Assembly (NCBI RefSeq): GCF_000383975.1
Contig: NZ_KB913019.1
Span: 124,001 to 188,000 of the forward strand
Length of the DNA: 64,000 nt
Reading direction: 5' to 3'
Source of the DNA: Natronorubrum tibetense GA33
GTDB taxonomy: Archaea; Halobacteriota; Halobacteria; Halobacteriales; Natrialbaceae
The notes below the pieces were generated by a model. That model was not told the DNA's origin, did not search any database, and saw nothing but the letters and a program-made list of their open reading frames with translations. The translations under genes and the position numbers were made by a program. This document shows positions 50,460-60,258 of this stretch, one piece after another; the first letter of the stretch is position 1, and each line of letters begins with the position of its first letter.

Positions 50460-52295
50460 ATGACTGACAACCCCAACGAAACGGAGCAGGCGGCAGCAAC
50501 GGACGACGAACACGCGGAGACGACGGCGGCGGACGTCCTCCGCGAACGAGACATCGATCCGGTGACGATGCAGGTCATCGGCGGCGAACTCGACACGATC
50601 GCCCAGGAGATGGGGTACAAACTCATCCGCTCGTCGTACTCCTCGATCATCCGCGAGAGCGAGGATATGGGCGCAGGGATCTTCACCACCGACTGTCGCG
50701 AACTGTGTGAGAGCGACTCCACGCCGATGCACGTCGGCTCGCTCATCGGCTATCTCGACGGCATGTACAAAACGTTCGAGGAGCGCGGTGTCGATCGCGA
50801 GGACGTGATCAACGAGGGCGATGTCTTCATTCACAACCACCCCCACTACGGCGCGAGCCACTCGCCGGACATCGCCGTCGCGGTGCCGATCTTCTACGAA
50901 GGAGAACACATTGCCTGGGCGGCGAACACTGCCCACCACCTCGACATCGGCTCGGCGACGCCCGGCCTCGCGATCGACCTCGAGGACATGTACGCGGAGG
51001 GAAGCCTGTTCCGAGCGACGAAGGTGTACGAGGAGGGCGAACGGGTCGACGGCATCTGGGATTTCATCGAGGACAACGTTCGAACTCCCCGAGAGGTCAT
51101 CGGCGACCTGCAGGCCCAGATCTCGTCCTGTAACGTCGGTAAGGATCGCTACCTCGACCTCGTCGAGAAGTACGGACTCGAAGAGATCCAACACGCGGGC
51201 GAGGCGCTCATGGACTACGCCGAGGCGCTGTTGCGCAACGAGATTCGGACGATCCCCGACGGCACCTACTACGCCGAGGACTACCTCGACGACGACGGCC
51301 GCAACCGAGACGTACCGCTAAAAATCGCCGTCGAGGTGACCGTCGACGGCAGCGACATCACCGTCGACATGAGCGAGTCCGCCGATCAGACGCCGACGGG
51401 CTACAACATCCCGTTCCACGGCTCGACGGACGTCTGCATCTACTTCACGATCCGGTCGCTGCTGATGGACACGTTCGTCCGCGACGAGTACCTGCCACAG
51501 AACTCGGGGACGTTCGCGCCGGTCCACCCGAAGGCCCGACCGGGCTGTATGTTCAACCCGACGCCGCCCACGTCGGCGTTCGCCCGCATCAACCAGGTCG
51601 ACAAGATGAGCGACCTCATCATCAAGGCGCTCGCCGATGCGATCCCCGAGCGGGTCTGTGCGGGCACCTGCGGCCAGGTGTACTTCGTGAGCTACGGCGG
51701 GACGAACGACGCGGGCGAGTACTGGGTCTACCTCGAGGTGAACGAGGGCTCCTACGGCGGCCGACCCGGTGCGGACGGGCTCGACGCGGTCGACGCGCTC
51801 GTGCATAACACGAAAAACCGGCCCGTCGAAGACATCGAACTCTCGCATCCGATGCGACTCGAGCGCTACGGGCTCCGCGAGGACGGCCACGGTGCCGGAC
51901 GGACCCGCGGCGGCCACGGCATCGTTCGGGAGTCGCGCTTCCTCACGGACGCCGTGATGACGATGGAAGGGGACGGAAACAGCTACCGGCCGCACGGACT
52001 GTTCGGCGGCGGCGAGGGGACCCACGGCGACCTCAAGCACATCAAAGCCGACGGCGAGGTGCTCGACCTCCACTCGAAGGAGTCCGGCTACAAGTTCGAG
52101 GCCGACGACCGCGTGCTCATCAAGACGGCGAGCGGCGGCGGCTACGGCGACCCCCACGAGCGGCCGGCTGACACCGTCTACGAGGACTATCTCGACGGCC
52201 TAGTATCGGCGACCGACGCCCGCGAGGAGTATGGCGTCGTCATCGAGGACGGCACGCTCGATACGGCGGCGACGGCGGAACTGCGCGACGAGTAG
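50460..52295 (+). CDS. hyuB: Hydantoinase/oxoprolinase subunit B (HyuB family), 1
   Basis: 611 residues from ATG 50460; a GTG at 50454 is an alternative. Family features: DPVTMQVIGGELDTIAQEMGYKLIRSSYSSIIRESEDMGAGIF, FIHNHPHYGASHSPDIAVAVPIFY, NTAHHLDIGSATPGLAIDLEDMYAEGSLFRATKVYEEGE, and a C-terminal RTRGGHGIVRESRF with GGGEGTHGDL and ASGGGYGDP. It is the metal-binding catalytic partner of HyuA. The two genes are separated by 6 bp and form one operon with the divergent acyl-CoA dehydrogenase promoter upstream. The second HyuAB pair begins at 54050. Confidence 0.9.
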   Translation: MTDNPNETEQAAATDDEHAETTAADVLRERDIDPVTMQVIGGELDTIAQEMGYKLIRSSYSSIIRESEDMGAGIFTTDCRELCESDSTPMHVGSLIGYLDGMYKTFEERGVDREDVINEGDVFIHNHPHYGASHSPDIAVAVPIFYEGEHIAWAANTAHHLDIGSATPGLAIDLEDMYAEGSLFRATKVYEEGERVDGIWDFIEDNVRTPREVIGDLQAQISSCNVGKDRYLDLVEKYGLEEIQHAGEALMDYAEALLRNEIRTIPDGTYYAEDYLDDDGRNRDVPLKIAVEVTVDGSDITVDMSESADQTPTGYNIPFHGSTDVCIYFTIRSLLMDTFVRDEYLPQNSGTFAPVHPKARPGCMFNPTPPTSAFARINQVDKMSDLIIKALADAIPERVCAGTCGQVYFVSYGGTNDAGEYWVYLEVNEGSYGGRPGADGLDAVDALVHNTKNRPVEDIELSHPMRLERYGLREDGHGAGRTRGGHGIVRESRFLTDAVMTMEGDGNSYRPHGLFGGGEGTHGDLKHIKADGEVLDLHSKESGYKFEADDRVLIKTASGGGYGDPHERPADTVYEDYLDGLVSATDAREEYGVVIEDGTLDTAATAELRDE

Positions 52296-52364
52296 TCGGG
52301 TCTGTTCTTCGGTTTTCACTCGCGAACGTCAGCACGGCGAACGTCAGAACGGTGCGTCGATCGA

Positions 52365-53795
52365 TCAGTCTGCGACGCGCTCGAGTGCTCGCGCAACGCG
52401 CAGCGCCCGGTCGTCCTCGAACTGTGGGGCGACCGCCTGCGCGCTCACCGGCAGGCCGTCGACCGATGTCACCGGAACCGTCACGGCCGGCGTGCCGGCG
52501 ATGTTGAAGGGAGCGGTGTTGCCGAGGATCGGAAGGAGATCCGCTCGAGTCGTGACCGTCTCAACTGCCGGCGGCCGAACGCGAAGCGTCGGCGTGACGA
52601 GCGCGTCGACATCGCCGAACGCCGCCTCGAGTCGGGCGGAGAAGGCAAGCCCCTCCTCGCGAGCGGCGGCGTAAGAGGCCCCGCCGCTGGTCATGTCGAG
52701 GAACGCGGGCGGGAGGATGCGCCTCGCGACGTGTTCACCGAGCCCCGCCTCCCGAGCCGACTCGAACGCCCGGCGGAGAGTTTCGTCGTAGCCCGTCCCC
52801 TGTCCTCTGGTGACGCCGTTGCCGGAGACGAGCCAGGAGAACTCCGCCGCGCCGATGTTCAGGTAGGCCGCTTCGGTGTCACCCAGGTCGAGTTCGACGG
52901 GTACCGTCTCGATTCCGAGCGTCGACAGCCGATCGGTAACCGTCCGGACGACGTCGGCAATCTCGTCCGAGGAACGCTCGAACGGCGTGTCGGGGATGCC
53001 GACGGTCAGACCGTCGACGTCCTCGAGTTCGTCGGCCGTCTCGAACGCGAGCGACCGATCGGCCGAGGTCGGATCGCGGGGGTCCGGGCCGGCCATCGCC
53101 GCGAGCGCGGCGGCGGCCGTCGAGACGTCCTGCGTCATCGGGCCGATCGTGTCCAGCGAGGGGGCGAAGTCGACGAAGCCGTACCGCGGCACGAGCCGAT
53201 GAGACGGTTTGACGCCGACGATGCCACAGCAGGCCGACGGAATGCGGATGCTGCCGCCCGTATCGGAACCGAGTGCGAGATCGACGGTGCCAGCCGCGAC
53301 GGCCGCCGCGCTACCGCTCGAGGAGCCGCCAGCGACGATATTGGGGTCGAGCGGATTTGTGACGTGGCCGAAGTCGCTGAACTCGCCCGTGGGCCCCATC
53401 GCGAACGGCTCCATGTTGGCCTTGCCGACGAGTTCGATTCCGGCCTCGAGGAGGCGGTCGACCGCTGGCGCGGTGAACGACGGGACCACCGAGTAGGCTG
53501 CGGAGCCGCAGGTCATCTCGAGGTCGGCGACGGCGATGTTGTCCTTGACCGCGAGCGTTTTGCCCGAGAGCGGGCCCGAGTCGGTGCGGACCTGCGGCTC
53601 GTCGAAGACGGCGAGTAGCGCGTTCTCCTCGTCCTCTGAGCGGCGGCCGACGCCCTCGCTCGTCCGGACGGCGGCCGTCGCGTGCTCCTCGCCGACGGTC
53701 GCCGACTCGAGGATCTCCTCGAGGATCGAATCGGGAATGTCGAACCCGAGGCGGTCGGCCTGGGCTCGCATCTCGGCAAGGCCGGACTCGCTCAT
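52365..53795 (-). CDS. Amidase signature family amidase
   Basis: 476 residues. The Ser-cisSer-Lys triad region is visible: GKTLAVKDNIAVADLEMTCGS (Lys), GGSSSGSAAAVAAGTVDLALGSDTGGSIRIPSACCGIVGVKPS (the two Ser). The remainder (TFPFNIAGTPAVTVPVT-like PFNIAGTPAVTVPVTSVDGLP near the end) is typical. It hydrolyses a primary or cyclic-amide-derived linear amide to acid and ammonia; the closest relatives include AtzF/allophanate hydrolase-like and GatA-like enzymes. It lies between the two HyuAB pairs on the opposite strand and could act on carbamoyl or amide products of the hydantoinases. Confidence 0.9.
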   Translation of the reverse strand: MSESGLAEMRAQADRLGFDIPDSILEEILESATVGEEHATAAVRTSEGVGRRSEDEENALLAVFDEPQVRTDSGPLSGKTLAVKDNIAVADLEMTCGSAAYSVVPSFTAPAVDRLLEAGIELVGKANMEPFAMGPTGEFSDFGHVTNPLDPNIVAGGSSSGSAAAVAAGTVDLALGSDTGGSIRIPSACCGIVGVKPSHRLVPRYGFVDFAPSLDTIGPMTQDVSTAAAALAAMAGPDPRDPTSADRSLAFETADELEDVDGLTVGIPDTPFERSSDEIADVVRTVTDRLSTLGIETVPVELDLGDTEAAYLNIGAAEFSWLVSGNGVTRGQGTGYDETLRRAFESAREAGLGEHVARRILPPAFLDMTSGGASYAAAREEGLAFSARLEAAFGDVDALVTPTLRVRPPAVETVTTRADLLPILGNTAPFNIAGTPAVTVPVTSVDGLPVSAQAVAPQFEDDRALRVARALERVAD

Positions 53796-53917
53796 CGTCG
53801 ATCATCCTCGGCTCGACTCGGGTCAACGGTTGGACGCCATTGGTCGCCGCGCAGACGGTCGTTCGTGCTTCGAATCTGTCGGCCGTGCTGTCCGTGACAC
53901 TGGAAACCCAGGCTCAT
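53792..53917 (-). CDS. Possible 41-residue upstream reading frame coupled to the amidase gene
   Basis: An ATG at 53917 opens 41 codons (MSLGFQCHGQHGRQIRSTN and on) that end with ATGA overlapping the amidase start. Overlap of this kind is common between true neighbours, but the composition is basic and lacks the acid-rich signature of halophilic proteins, so it may be chance. I give it only as a possible leader or small gene. Nothing recognisable lies in the rest of the 254-bp spacer except the hyuA2 promoter. Confidence 0.2.
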   Translation of the reverse strand: MSLGFQCHGQHGRQIRSTNDRLRGDQWRPTVDPSRAEDDRR

Positions 53918-54009
53918 GCGTTCGACTCTCCCCAGTCGGTCTTAGTCGTATCGGCGTCGGCCGCGTCGGTCGTGTTGCCCGTCCAGTCCCGGCGTTCCTG
54001 ACTAAAACG

Positions 54010-54016
54010 TTATATA
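54010..54016 (+). promoter_or_regulatory. TATA-like element for the second hyuA gene
   Basis: ttatata lies 34-40 nt before the ATG at 54050, in the spacer after the divergent amidase gene. Confidence 0.55.
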
Positions 54017-54049
54017 CCACTTGCGTGTCCTACTACGTGGGATGATATC

Positions 54050-56074
54050 ATGACTCGAGCCGGTATCGATATCGGCGGGACGTTCACCGACCTCATCGTG
54101 TTCGACGAGGAGACCGGGACGATTGAGATTACGAAAACGCCGTCGACGCCGGAGAACTCCGCGAAGGGGGTGATCAACGGGTTGACCAAGGCGGAGACGG
54201 ATATCGCCGACCTGGATTTCTTCTCGCACGGCTCGACCGTCGGGACCAACGCGCTGATCGAACGGGAGCTACCCCGGACGGGCCTGATAACGACGGCAGG
54301 GTTTCGCGACGTCCACGAGATCCGTGACGCAACCAAGGAGGACGTCTGGGACGCCTACACGGATGTCGCAGACCCCTACGTGACGAGGCGGGATCGACTC
54401 GAGGTGACGGAGCGAATCGACTACAACGGGGACGTCCTGACGCCGCTGGACGAAGACGACGTTCGCGAGGCCGCTCGAGTCTTCGAGAAACGAGGTATCG
54501 ATACCATCGCGATCTCGCTGGTCAACGCCTACGTCAATGGCGATCACGAGCGTCGAGTCCAGGAAATCGTCGAAACAGAGCATCCCGGCGCGTTCGTCTG
54601 TTGTTCCCACGAGATCCTCCCCGAGATGTTCGAGCACGAGCGGACGAGCACGACGATCGTCAACGCGGCGCTGGTGCCCGTTGTCAGGGAGTACTTGACC
54701 GACCTTGCTCGACAGCTTTCCGAACGCGGCTACGACAACGACGTGCTCGCGATGCACTCCGGCGGGGGCGTGATGACCACGGACGCGATCGCCTACTACG
54801 CGGCCCGGATCGCCAACTCCGGGCCGACGGCGGGGGCGATCGCGGGGCAGTACATCGCCGAGCAGTGCGGGTTCGACAACGCGATCGGCTTCGACATGGG
54901 TGGCACCAGCGTCGACGTCTCGCTCACCTACGGCGGCGATATCGAGATGACCGACGAGTGGGCCGTCGAGTACGGCTATCCGATCATGTTTCCCTCGACG
55001 GACATCGAGACGATCGGTGCAGGCGGCGGCTCGATCGCCTGGATCGACGAAGGCGGCTCGCTCCGCGTCGGACCCCGAAGCCAGGGCGCGGACCCCGGCC
55101 CCGCCTGCTACATGCGCGGCGGGGACAAGCCGACGATCACCGACGCGAACGTGTTGCTGGGCTGGGTCGATCCCGACAAGTTCCTCGGCGGGGAGATGGA
55201 CGCGACCGCCGGCCCGTCTCGAGACGTGATCGAACGCGAAATCGCGGAGCCGCTGGATCTCGGTGTCACCGAGGCGGCCTCCGCGATCGAGCAGATCGCC
55301 ATCGCGAACATGTGCAACGCCGTCAGGCTCGTCTCGACGAGCAAGGGCTACGATCCCCGCGACTTCGCGATCGTCGCCTTTGGCGGCGCCGGACCGATGC
55401 ACGCCGCCCACGTGGCCGAGGAGATGAACATCCCAAACGTGATCGTTCCGCCGTACCCCGGGATCAACTCCGCGCTGGGCTGTCTGCTCGTCGATGTCGA
55501 ACACGATCTCTCGAAGACGTTCGTCGCGAACGCGACCGAAGAGGTTGCCGACGACTTAGCGGAGACGCTCGAAGAGGTCGAGGCCGAGATTCTCGACCGA
55601 CTGCGCGCCGAGGAGATCGAGGACGACGAGATCCGCCTCGATCACGAGGTCAAGATGCGCTACGCGGGCCAGTGGCGGTCGCTGGCCGTGCCGTGTTCGC
55701 TGCCGATCGAGAGTGTTGAGGCAATCCGCGAGCGGTTCCACGAGGAACACGAGCGCGTCTACGCCTACTCGGATCGCGACGCGACCGTCGAGATCTACGG
55801 CATCCGCGTCACGGGACGCGGCGTCGTCGAAAAGCCGTCGTTCCCGGAGATCGAATCGGGCGACCTCGAGGACGCCCACCTCGGCACGCGAGAGGTGTAC
55901 TTCGAATCGGCCGGCGAGTTCGTCGAGACCGACCTCTACCAGCGCGAGCGACTGGGCGCAGGCGAGACGTTCAGCGGCCCCGCGATCGTCGAGCAGATGG
56001 ACTCCACCGTGGTCGTCCCGCCAGCGGCCGAGGTAGAAGTCGAAGCGACGGGGAACCTGATCATCGAGATATAA
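54050..56074 (+). CDS. hyuA: Hydantoinase/oxoprolinase subunit A (HyuA family), 2
   Basis: 674 residues. Motifs in order: AGIDIGGTFTDLIVFDEETGTIEITKTPSTPENSAKGVING, FFSHGSTVGTNALIERELPRTGLITTAGFRDVHEIRDATKE, IGFDMGGTSVDVSLTYGGDIEM, IETIGAGGGSIAWIDEGGSLRVGPRSQGADPGPACYMRGG and FAIVAFGGAGPMHAAHVAEEM. It is shorter and has a different N-terminal motif (GGTFTD against GGTNTD) from the first HyuA, so the two pairs may use different cyclic substrates. It is followed after 2 bp by hyuB2. Confidence 0.9.
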   Translation: MTRAGIDIGGTFTDLIVFDEETGTIEITKTPSTPENSAKGVINGLTKAETDIADLDFFSHGSTVGTNALIERELPRTGLITTAGFRDVHEIRDATKEDVWDAYTDVADPYVTRRDRLEVTERIDYNGDVLTPLDEDDVREAARVFEKRGIDTIAISLVNAYVNGDHERRVQEIVETEHPGAFVCCSHEILPEMFEHERTSTTIVNAALVPVVREYLTDLARQLSERGYDNDVLAMHSGGGVMTTDAIAYYAARIANSGPTAGAIAGQYIAEQCGFDNAIGFDMGGTSVDVSLTYGGDIEMTDEWAVEYGYPIMFPSTDIETIGAGGGSIAWIDEGGSLRVGPRSQGADPGPACYMRGGDKPTITDANVLLGWVDPDKFLGGEMDATAGPSRDVIEREIAEPLDLGVTEAASAIEQIAIANMCNAVRLVSTSKGYDPRDFAIVAFGGAGPMHAAHVAEEMNIPNVIVPPYPGINSALGCLLVDVEHDLSKTFVANATEEVADDLAETLEEVEAEILDRLRAEEIEDDEIRLDHEVKMRYAGQWRSLAVPCSLPIESVEAIRERFHEEHERVYAYSDRDATVEIYGIRVTGRGVVEKPSFPEIESGDLEDAHLGTREVYFESAGEFVETDLYQRERLGAGETFSGPAIVEQMDSTVVVPPAAEVEVEATGNLIIEI

Positions 56075-56076
56075 TC

Positions 56077-58047
56077 ATGTCACAATCCAACGCACACACC
56101 GATATCGACCTCGACCCGGTCACCTTCGAGGTCCTGCGCAGCTCGTTTACGAACCTCGTCGACCGGATGGCCGAACAGATCCAGCGTACGTGTTACTCCT
56201 TCGTGATCTACAACCGCGACTTCAGCAACTGTCTGAACGACGCGGAGGGGAACACCGTGATGCAGGGCTCACAGGACATCGCCGTCCACGTGGGTACCCT
56301 CCACTACACCTGCAAGGAGACGCTCGAGTACTTCGAGGGGGACATCAATCCCGGCGACGTCTACATCGTCAACGACCCCTACCTCGGCGCGACCCACATC
56401 AACGACGTCCGTATCATGCGGCCGGTGTTCTACGACGACGAACTCATCGCCGTCACGCAGTCGAACGGCCACTGGGCGGACGTGGGCGGGCCGTCGCCGG
56501 GCTCGTTCAACATCGAGGCGAGCAGCTACTTCGCGGAGGGGCTACGCATTCCGCCGCTGAAGATCTGGGATCGCGGCGAGTTCCAGGAGGACGTCGCCAA
56601 CCTGCTGGTGTCGAACATGCGCCTCTCGGAGGACCGCTTGGGCGACATGCGAGCCCAGACCGAGGCGACCAGGATCGCCGAGAAGCGCCTCCTCGAACTC
56701 ATCGACAAGTACGGCATCGACACCGTCAAGACCGCGTTCGACGAGTCGAAGAACTACGTCGAGCGGATCATGCGCGAGCGGATCCGCGAGTTGCCGAACG
56801 GCACGTGGCGAACCCAGGACTACATCGACGGCGACCCCACCGAGGAGGAGGGGTTCGTCACGATCGACGTCGAAATGACGATTGACGACGACGAGGTCCA
56901 CTACGACCTGTCGGGCTCGGACGAGTACATCGGCAACTTCCTCAACTCCACGTACGGGACGTCGTTCTCCGCGGTGATCGCCGGGACGAAGATGTTCTTC
57001 CCGGACGTGCCGCTCAATTCGGGGATGTACCGGGTCGTGGACGCGACGCTTCCCGAGGGAACCGTGGTTAACGCGCCGGAGCCCGTCCCCGTCACCGGCT
57101 CGGTCGCGGGGGCCTACGAAAAGGTCATGAACGCCATCTTCGAGATGTGGTCGGAGGTGCTTCCGGAACGGGCGATGGCCTGCGCGTTCAACCTCGAGTA
57201 TCTGCTCTCGGGCGGCACCGACCGTCGCCCCGACCGCGACGGCGAGGAGTTCATGTGGTACGACTGGATGGCCGGCGGCTGGGGCGGACGGGACGGAATG
57301 GACGGCGCGAACGCGACCGCTCCGGTCTTCGGTGCGGGACTGGCCGTCCAGTCGCTCGAGGGACAGGAGCGGGACACGCCGCTGCTGACGAGCGAGCACT
57401 CGATCGTCACGGACTCCGCGGGTCCCGGCGAGTTCCGGGGCGGCTGCGGCGTCCGGAAGGGCGGCCGTCTCCTCGAGTGTGAGAACAGCGTGATCTCCTA
57501 CTGTTCAGATCGGTCCCGATCGATTACGTGGGGGCTCAACGGCGGGCTGCCGGGAATTCCACACGGCGTGTCGCTCACGCGGGACGGCGAAACCGAGGAT
57601 ATGGGGACCGTCTTCTCCAACCGCCCGATCGAGGAGGGCGACGCGTTCGTTCGGCCCTCCTCGGGCGGCGGCGGCTTCGGCGATCCGCTCGAGCGCGACC
57701 CCGAGGCAGTCCGTGAGGACGTCATCGACGACTACGTCTCGATCGAACGAGCCGAAACTGACTACGGCGTGGTGATCGACGCCGTCGATCCAGACCTCTG
57801 CGAGTACGAGATCGATCGCGAGGCGACGGAGCAAGCACGCGAACACATTCGAGAAAACCGGGAGTCCTGGCTCGAGGCGGACCCCGAATCGGTCGCCGAA
57901 CGCTACCGCGAGGGCGAACTCGACCAACACGATCTCGTCCGCCAGTACGGCGTCATCCTCGAGTGGGAGACGGAGGAGTTGCTCGAGCGTACGACCGAGC
58001 AGTTCCGCGAGATGCTCGGTCGGCGAGCCGCCGCGGAGTGGCAGTAG
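56077..58047 (+). CDS. hyuB: Hydantoinase/oxoprolinase subunit B (HyuB family), 2
   Basis: 656 residues. Family features: DPVTFEVLRSSFTNLVDRMAEQIQRTCYSFVIYNRDFSNCLND, VYIVNDPYLGATHINDVRIMRPVFYDDELIAVTQSNGHWADVGGPSPGSFN, ATLPEGTVVNAPEPVPVTGS, and GPGEFRGGCGVRKGGRLLE with PSSGGGGFGDPLERDPEAV. It is 45 residues longer than the first HyuB. It starts 2 bp after hyuA2, so the two subunits are made in equal amounts. No racemase or transporter is inside this operon. Confidence 0.9.
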   Translation: MSQSNAHTDIDLDPVTFEVLRSSFTNLVDRMAEQIQRTCYSFVIYNRDFSNCLNDAEGNTVMQGSQDIAVHVGTLHYTCKETLEYFEGDINPGDVYIVNDPYLGATHINDVRIMRPVFYDDELIAVTQSNGHWADVGGPSPGSFNIEASSYFAEGLRIPPLKIWDRGEFQEDVANLLVSNMRLSEDRLGDMRAQTEATRIAEKRLLELIDKYGIDTVKTAFDESKNYVERIMRERIRELPNGTWRTQDYIDGDPTEEEGFVTIDVEMTIDDDEVHYDLSGSDEYIGNFLNSTYGTSFSAVIAGTKMFFPDVPLNSGMYRVVDATLPEGTVVNAPEPVPVTGSVAGAYEKVMNAIFEMWSEVLPERAMACAFNLEYLLSGGTDRRPDRDGEEFMWYDWMAGGWGGRDGMDGANATAPVFGAGLAVQSLEGQERDTPLLTSEHSIVTDSAGPGEFRGGCGVRKGGRLLECENSVISYCSDRSRSITWGLNGGLPGIPHGVSLTRDGETEDMGTVFSNRPIEEGDAFVRPSSGGGGFGDPLERDPEAVREDVIDDYVSIERAETDYGVVIDAVDPDLCEYEIDREATEQAREHIRENRESWLEADPESVAERYREGELDQHDLVRQYGVILEWETEELLERTTEQFREMLGRRAAAEWQ

Positions 58048-58193
58048 TGGAGTCTACAGCCGCCAGCGGCCTGACAAAACGCTTTTGCCGGTACTCCGTG
58101 TGTACACCACTGCTATCGATCGATCGTCGTCGTCGACGACACCGAGCGGTGGAGTCAGTCGGCCAGCGGCGGGACCGTCGAGGCGAGAGACAG

Positions 58194-58646
58194 ATGAGTA
58201 AGATCACCATACAGCAGCTATCGACCGACGCGGAACGGCGCGAGGCGTTCCCGATTCTCAACGAACTGCGGACGCACTTGGACGAGGCGCTGTTCGAAGA
58301 ACAGTACGAGCAGATGTACGAGGAGGGGTACCGACTGTTCGGTCTCTACGAGGACGGCGAGATCGTCGCCGTCGCGGGGGCCAAAACAGCGACCAACTTC
58401 TACCTCGGCAAGCACGCCTACGTCTACGATCTGGTGACCACCGAGTCCCGCCGCTCGGAGGGGTTCGGCGAACAGCTCCTCTCGTTCGTCCACGACTGGG
58501 CGGCGACGGAGGGCTGTGTGGCGGTCGAACTCGAGTCGGGCCACTGGCGCGACGAGGCACACCGGTTCTACACCGACGTGCTCGGTTACGAGAAGTACTG
58601 CATCTCGTTTAAGTACGATCTCACGGCTGACGACGAGGAGGGGTGA
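58194..58646 (+). CDS. GNAT family N-acetyltransferase
   Basis: 150 residues from ATG 58194 (MSKITIQQLSTDAERREAF); upstream codons run into the preceding spacer without family sequence. GNAT features: YRLFGLYEDGEIVAVAGAKTATNFYLGKHAYVYDLVTTESRRSEGFGEQLLSFVHDWA, in which RRSEGFGEQL is the acetyl-CoA pyrophosphate loop (R-x-x-G-x-G/A), then HRFYTDVLGYEKYCISFKYDL. It acetylates an amine of unknown identity. The truncated gene at 1-184 is a paralogue. It sits just upstream of an aminotransferase gene, so acylation of an amino compound is possible. Confidence 0.9.
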   Translation: MSKITIQQLSTDAERREAFPILNELRTHLDEALFEEQYEQMYEEGYRLFGLYEDGEIVAVAGAKTATNFYLGKHAYVYDLVTTESRRSEGFGEQLLSFVHDWAATEGCVAVELESGHWRDEAHRFYTDVLGYEKYCISFKYDLTADDEEG

Positions 58647-58815
58647 GCGAGTAGACGGAGAGATCTCGATCGCGAACCGTCGAACGGACGACTTTCAGGT
58701 GGCTGCGACCGATGGGAAACCGTGACTCGAAGAGCGATCATCGAGTGACGTTTCGGGAAACGTGTATGCGTATAGTTAACAAAAGTCTTTAGGACGCTCC
58801 ACGAATCCCCTACCG

Positions 58816-60228
58816 ATGACCCGAGGACCACCCATAACAGAGCTCCACTTCGATGAAGCGCCGCACGTCGACACGTCGATTCCGGGACCGCGCTCACAGC
58901 AGTTACTCGAGCGACAGGCGGAGATCGACAGCAGCGCCGTCGCGTATCCCAAATCCGTGCCGCTGGCGTTCGCCGAGGGCCAGGGTGCGACGATCAAAGA
59001 CGCAGACGGGAACGTGTTTCTCGACTTCTTCGCCGGCATCGGCGTGTTGAACGTCGGCCACTCGAATCCCTACGTGCTCGAGGCGGTCAACGAGCAGACG
59101 AACGAACTCGTCCACACGATCGACTTCCCGACGGAAGCCCGACTGGACTTCATCGAGGCCATCGGCGAGATCGCGCCGCCGGGGCTGCGCGGGAACAGCA
59201 GGATGGTGTTCGGCGGTCCCTCGGGCAGCGACGCCATCGAGGGATCGATCAAGTTGGCGAAACACAACACCGGCCGCCACGGGCTCCTCGCGTTCGAGGG
59301 CTCCTACCACGGCGGGTCGGCCGGCGCCTTGAGTCTTACCGGCGGCCGGGGGTACAAGGCCGGCTACGAGCCGATGCTGCCCGACACGGTTCACGTACCG
59401 TATCCCGATCCCTATCGCGAGCGGCTCCCGAACGACGGCGCGACGGCGCTCTGTCCACAGGACGACTGCTGTGGACAGGTGTCCTGTGCGCGGTCGCTCG
59501 AGGCTGTCAAAGAGAAGTTCGAGGGGGCCTATAGTGGCCACGAGCCGCCGGCGGCGATCTGGGTCGAACCGATTCAGGGTGAGGGCGGCGTCGTCGTCCC
59601 ACCCGCGGGATTCCTACAGGGACTGCGCGACATCGCGGACGACAACGACGCCCTGTTGATCTTCGACGAGATTCAGTCCGGCTTCGGCCGCACCGGCGAG
59701 TGGTGGGGCGGCGAGCACGCCGGCGTGACTCCCGACGCGATGACGATGGCCAAAGGGATCGGTGGCGCGGGCTTACCACTCGGCGCGATGTTGTACCACG
59801 AGAAGTTCGACACGTGGGGGCCGGGCGGCCACCTCGGAACGTTCCGCGGGAACCTTCCGGCCATGCGCGGCGGGATCGCCGCGATCGAATACATTCAAGA
59901 GCACGACCTGCTCGACCACGCGACCCAACTCGGGGAGTACATCCGGGACCGAATCCGGGCGGTCGACAGCCCCCTGATCGGTGAGGTCCGCGGGCGCGGG
60001 CTGTTCATCGGCGTCGAACTGATCGACGAGGACGGCCGGCAGAACGCGGAGATGGTCAAGGCCGTCCAGACCAGCTGTTACGAGCAGGGCGTGCTCGTCT
60101 GGAAGGCCGGCCGAGAAAACGGCGTGCTCCGACTCCTGCCGCCGCTCGTCATGACGAACGAACAGGCCGAGATCGGGCTCGATATCATCACCAACGCGCT
60201 CGAGTCCTCTACCGACGATAATCGCTAA
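58816..60228 (+). CDS. Class III aminotransferase, 4-aminobutyrate/diaminobutyrate-like
   Basis: 470 residues. Motifs: [18 protein letters not shown] (68-85), [17 protein letters not shown] (134-150), SYHGGS (163-168), [15 protein letters not shown] with Asp284 and Schiff-base Lys313 in [14 protein letters not shown]. It has a Cys cluster not seen in the other two aminotransferases here: Cys213, Cys218, Cys219 and Cys224 ([19 protein letters not shown]), lying between the substrate and cofactor domains. The branch includes GABA, diaminobutyrate and 2,2-dialkylglycine enzymes. The gene is 170 bp after the GNAT gene on the same strand and 30 bp before the end of the convergent Lrp gene. Confidence 0.85.
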   Translation: MTRGPPITELHFDEAPHVDTSIPGPRSQQLLERQAEIDSSAVAYPKSVPLAFAEGQGATIKDADGNVFLDFFAGIGVLNVGHSNPYVLEAVNEQTNELVHTIDFPTEARLDFIEAIGEIAPPGLRGNSRMVFGGPSGSDAIEGSIKLAKHNTGRHGLLAFEGSYHGGSAGALSLTGGRGYKAGYEPMLPDTVHVPYPDPYRERLPNDGATALCPQDDCCGQVSCARSLEAVKEKFEGAYSGHEPPAAIWVEPIQGEGGVVVPPAGFLQGLRDIADDNDALLIFDEIQSGFGRTGEWWGGEHAGVTPDAMTMAKGIGGAGLPLGAMLYHEKFDTWGPGGHLGTFRGNLPAMRGGIAAIEYIQEHDLLDHATQLGEYIRDRIRAVDSPLIGEVRGRGLFIGVELIDEDGRQNAEMVKAVQTSCYEQGVLVWKAGRENGVLRLLPPLVMTNEQAEIGLDIITNALESSTDDNR

Positions 60229-60258
60229 CCCAGGCGCCGCCGGTTTCGTCCGCAGAAA

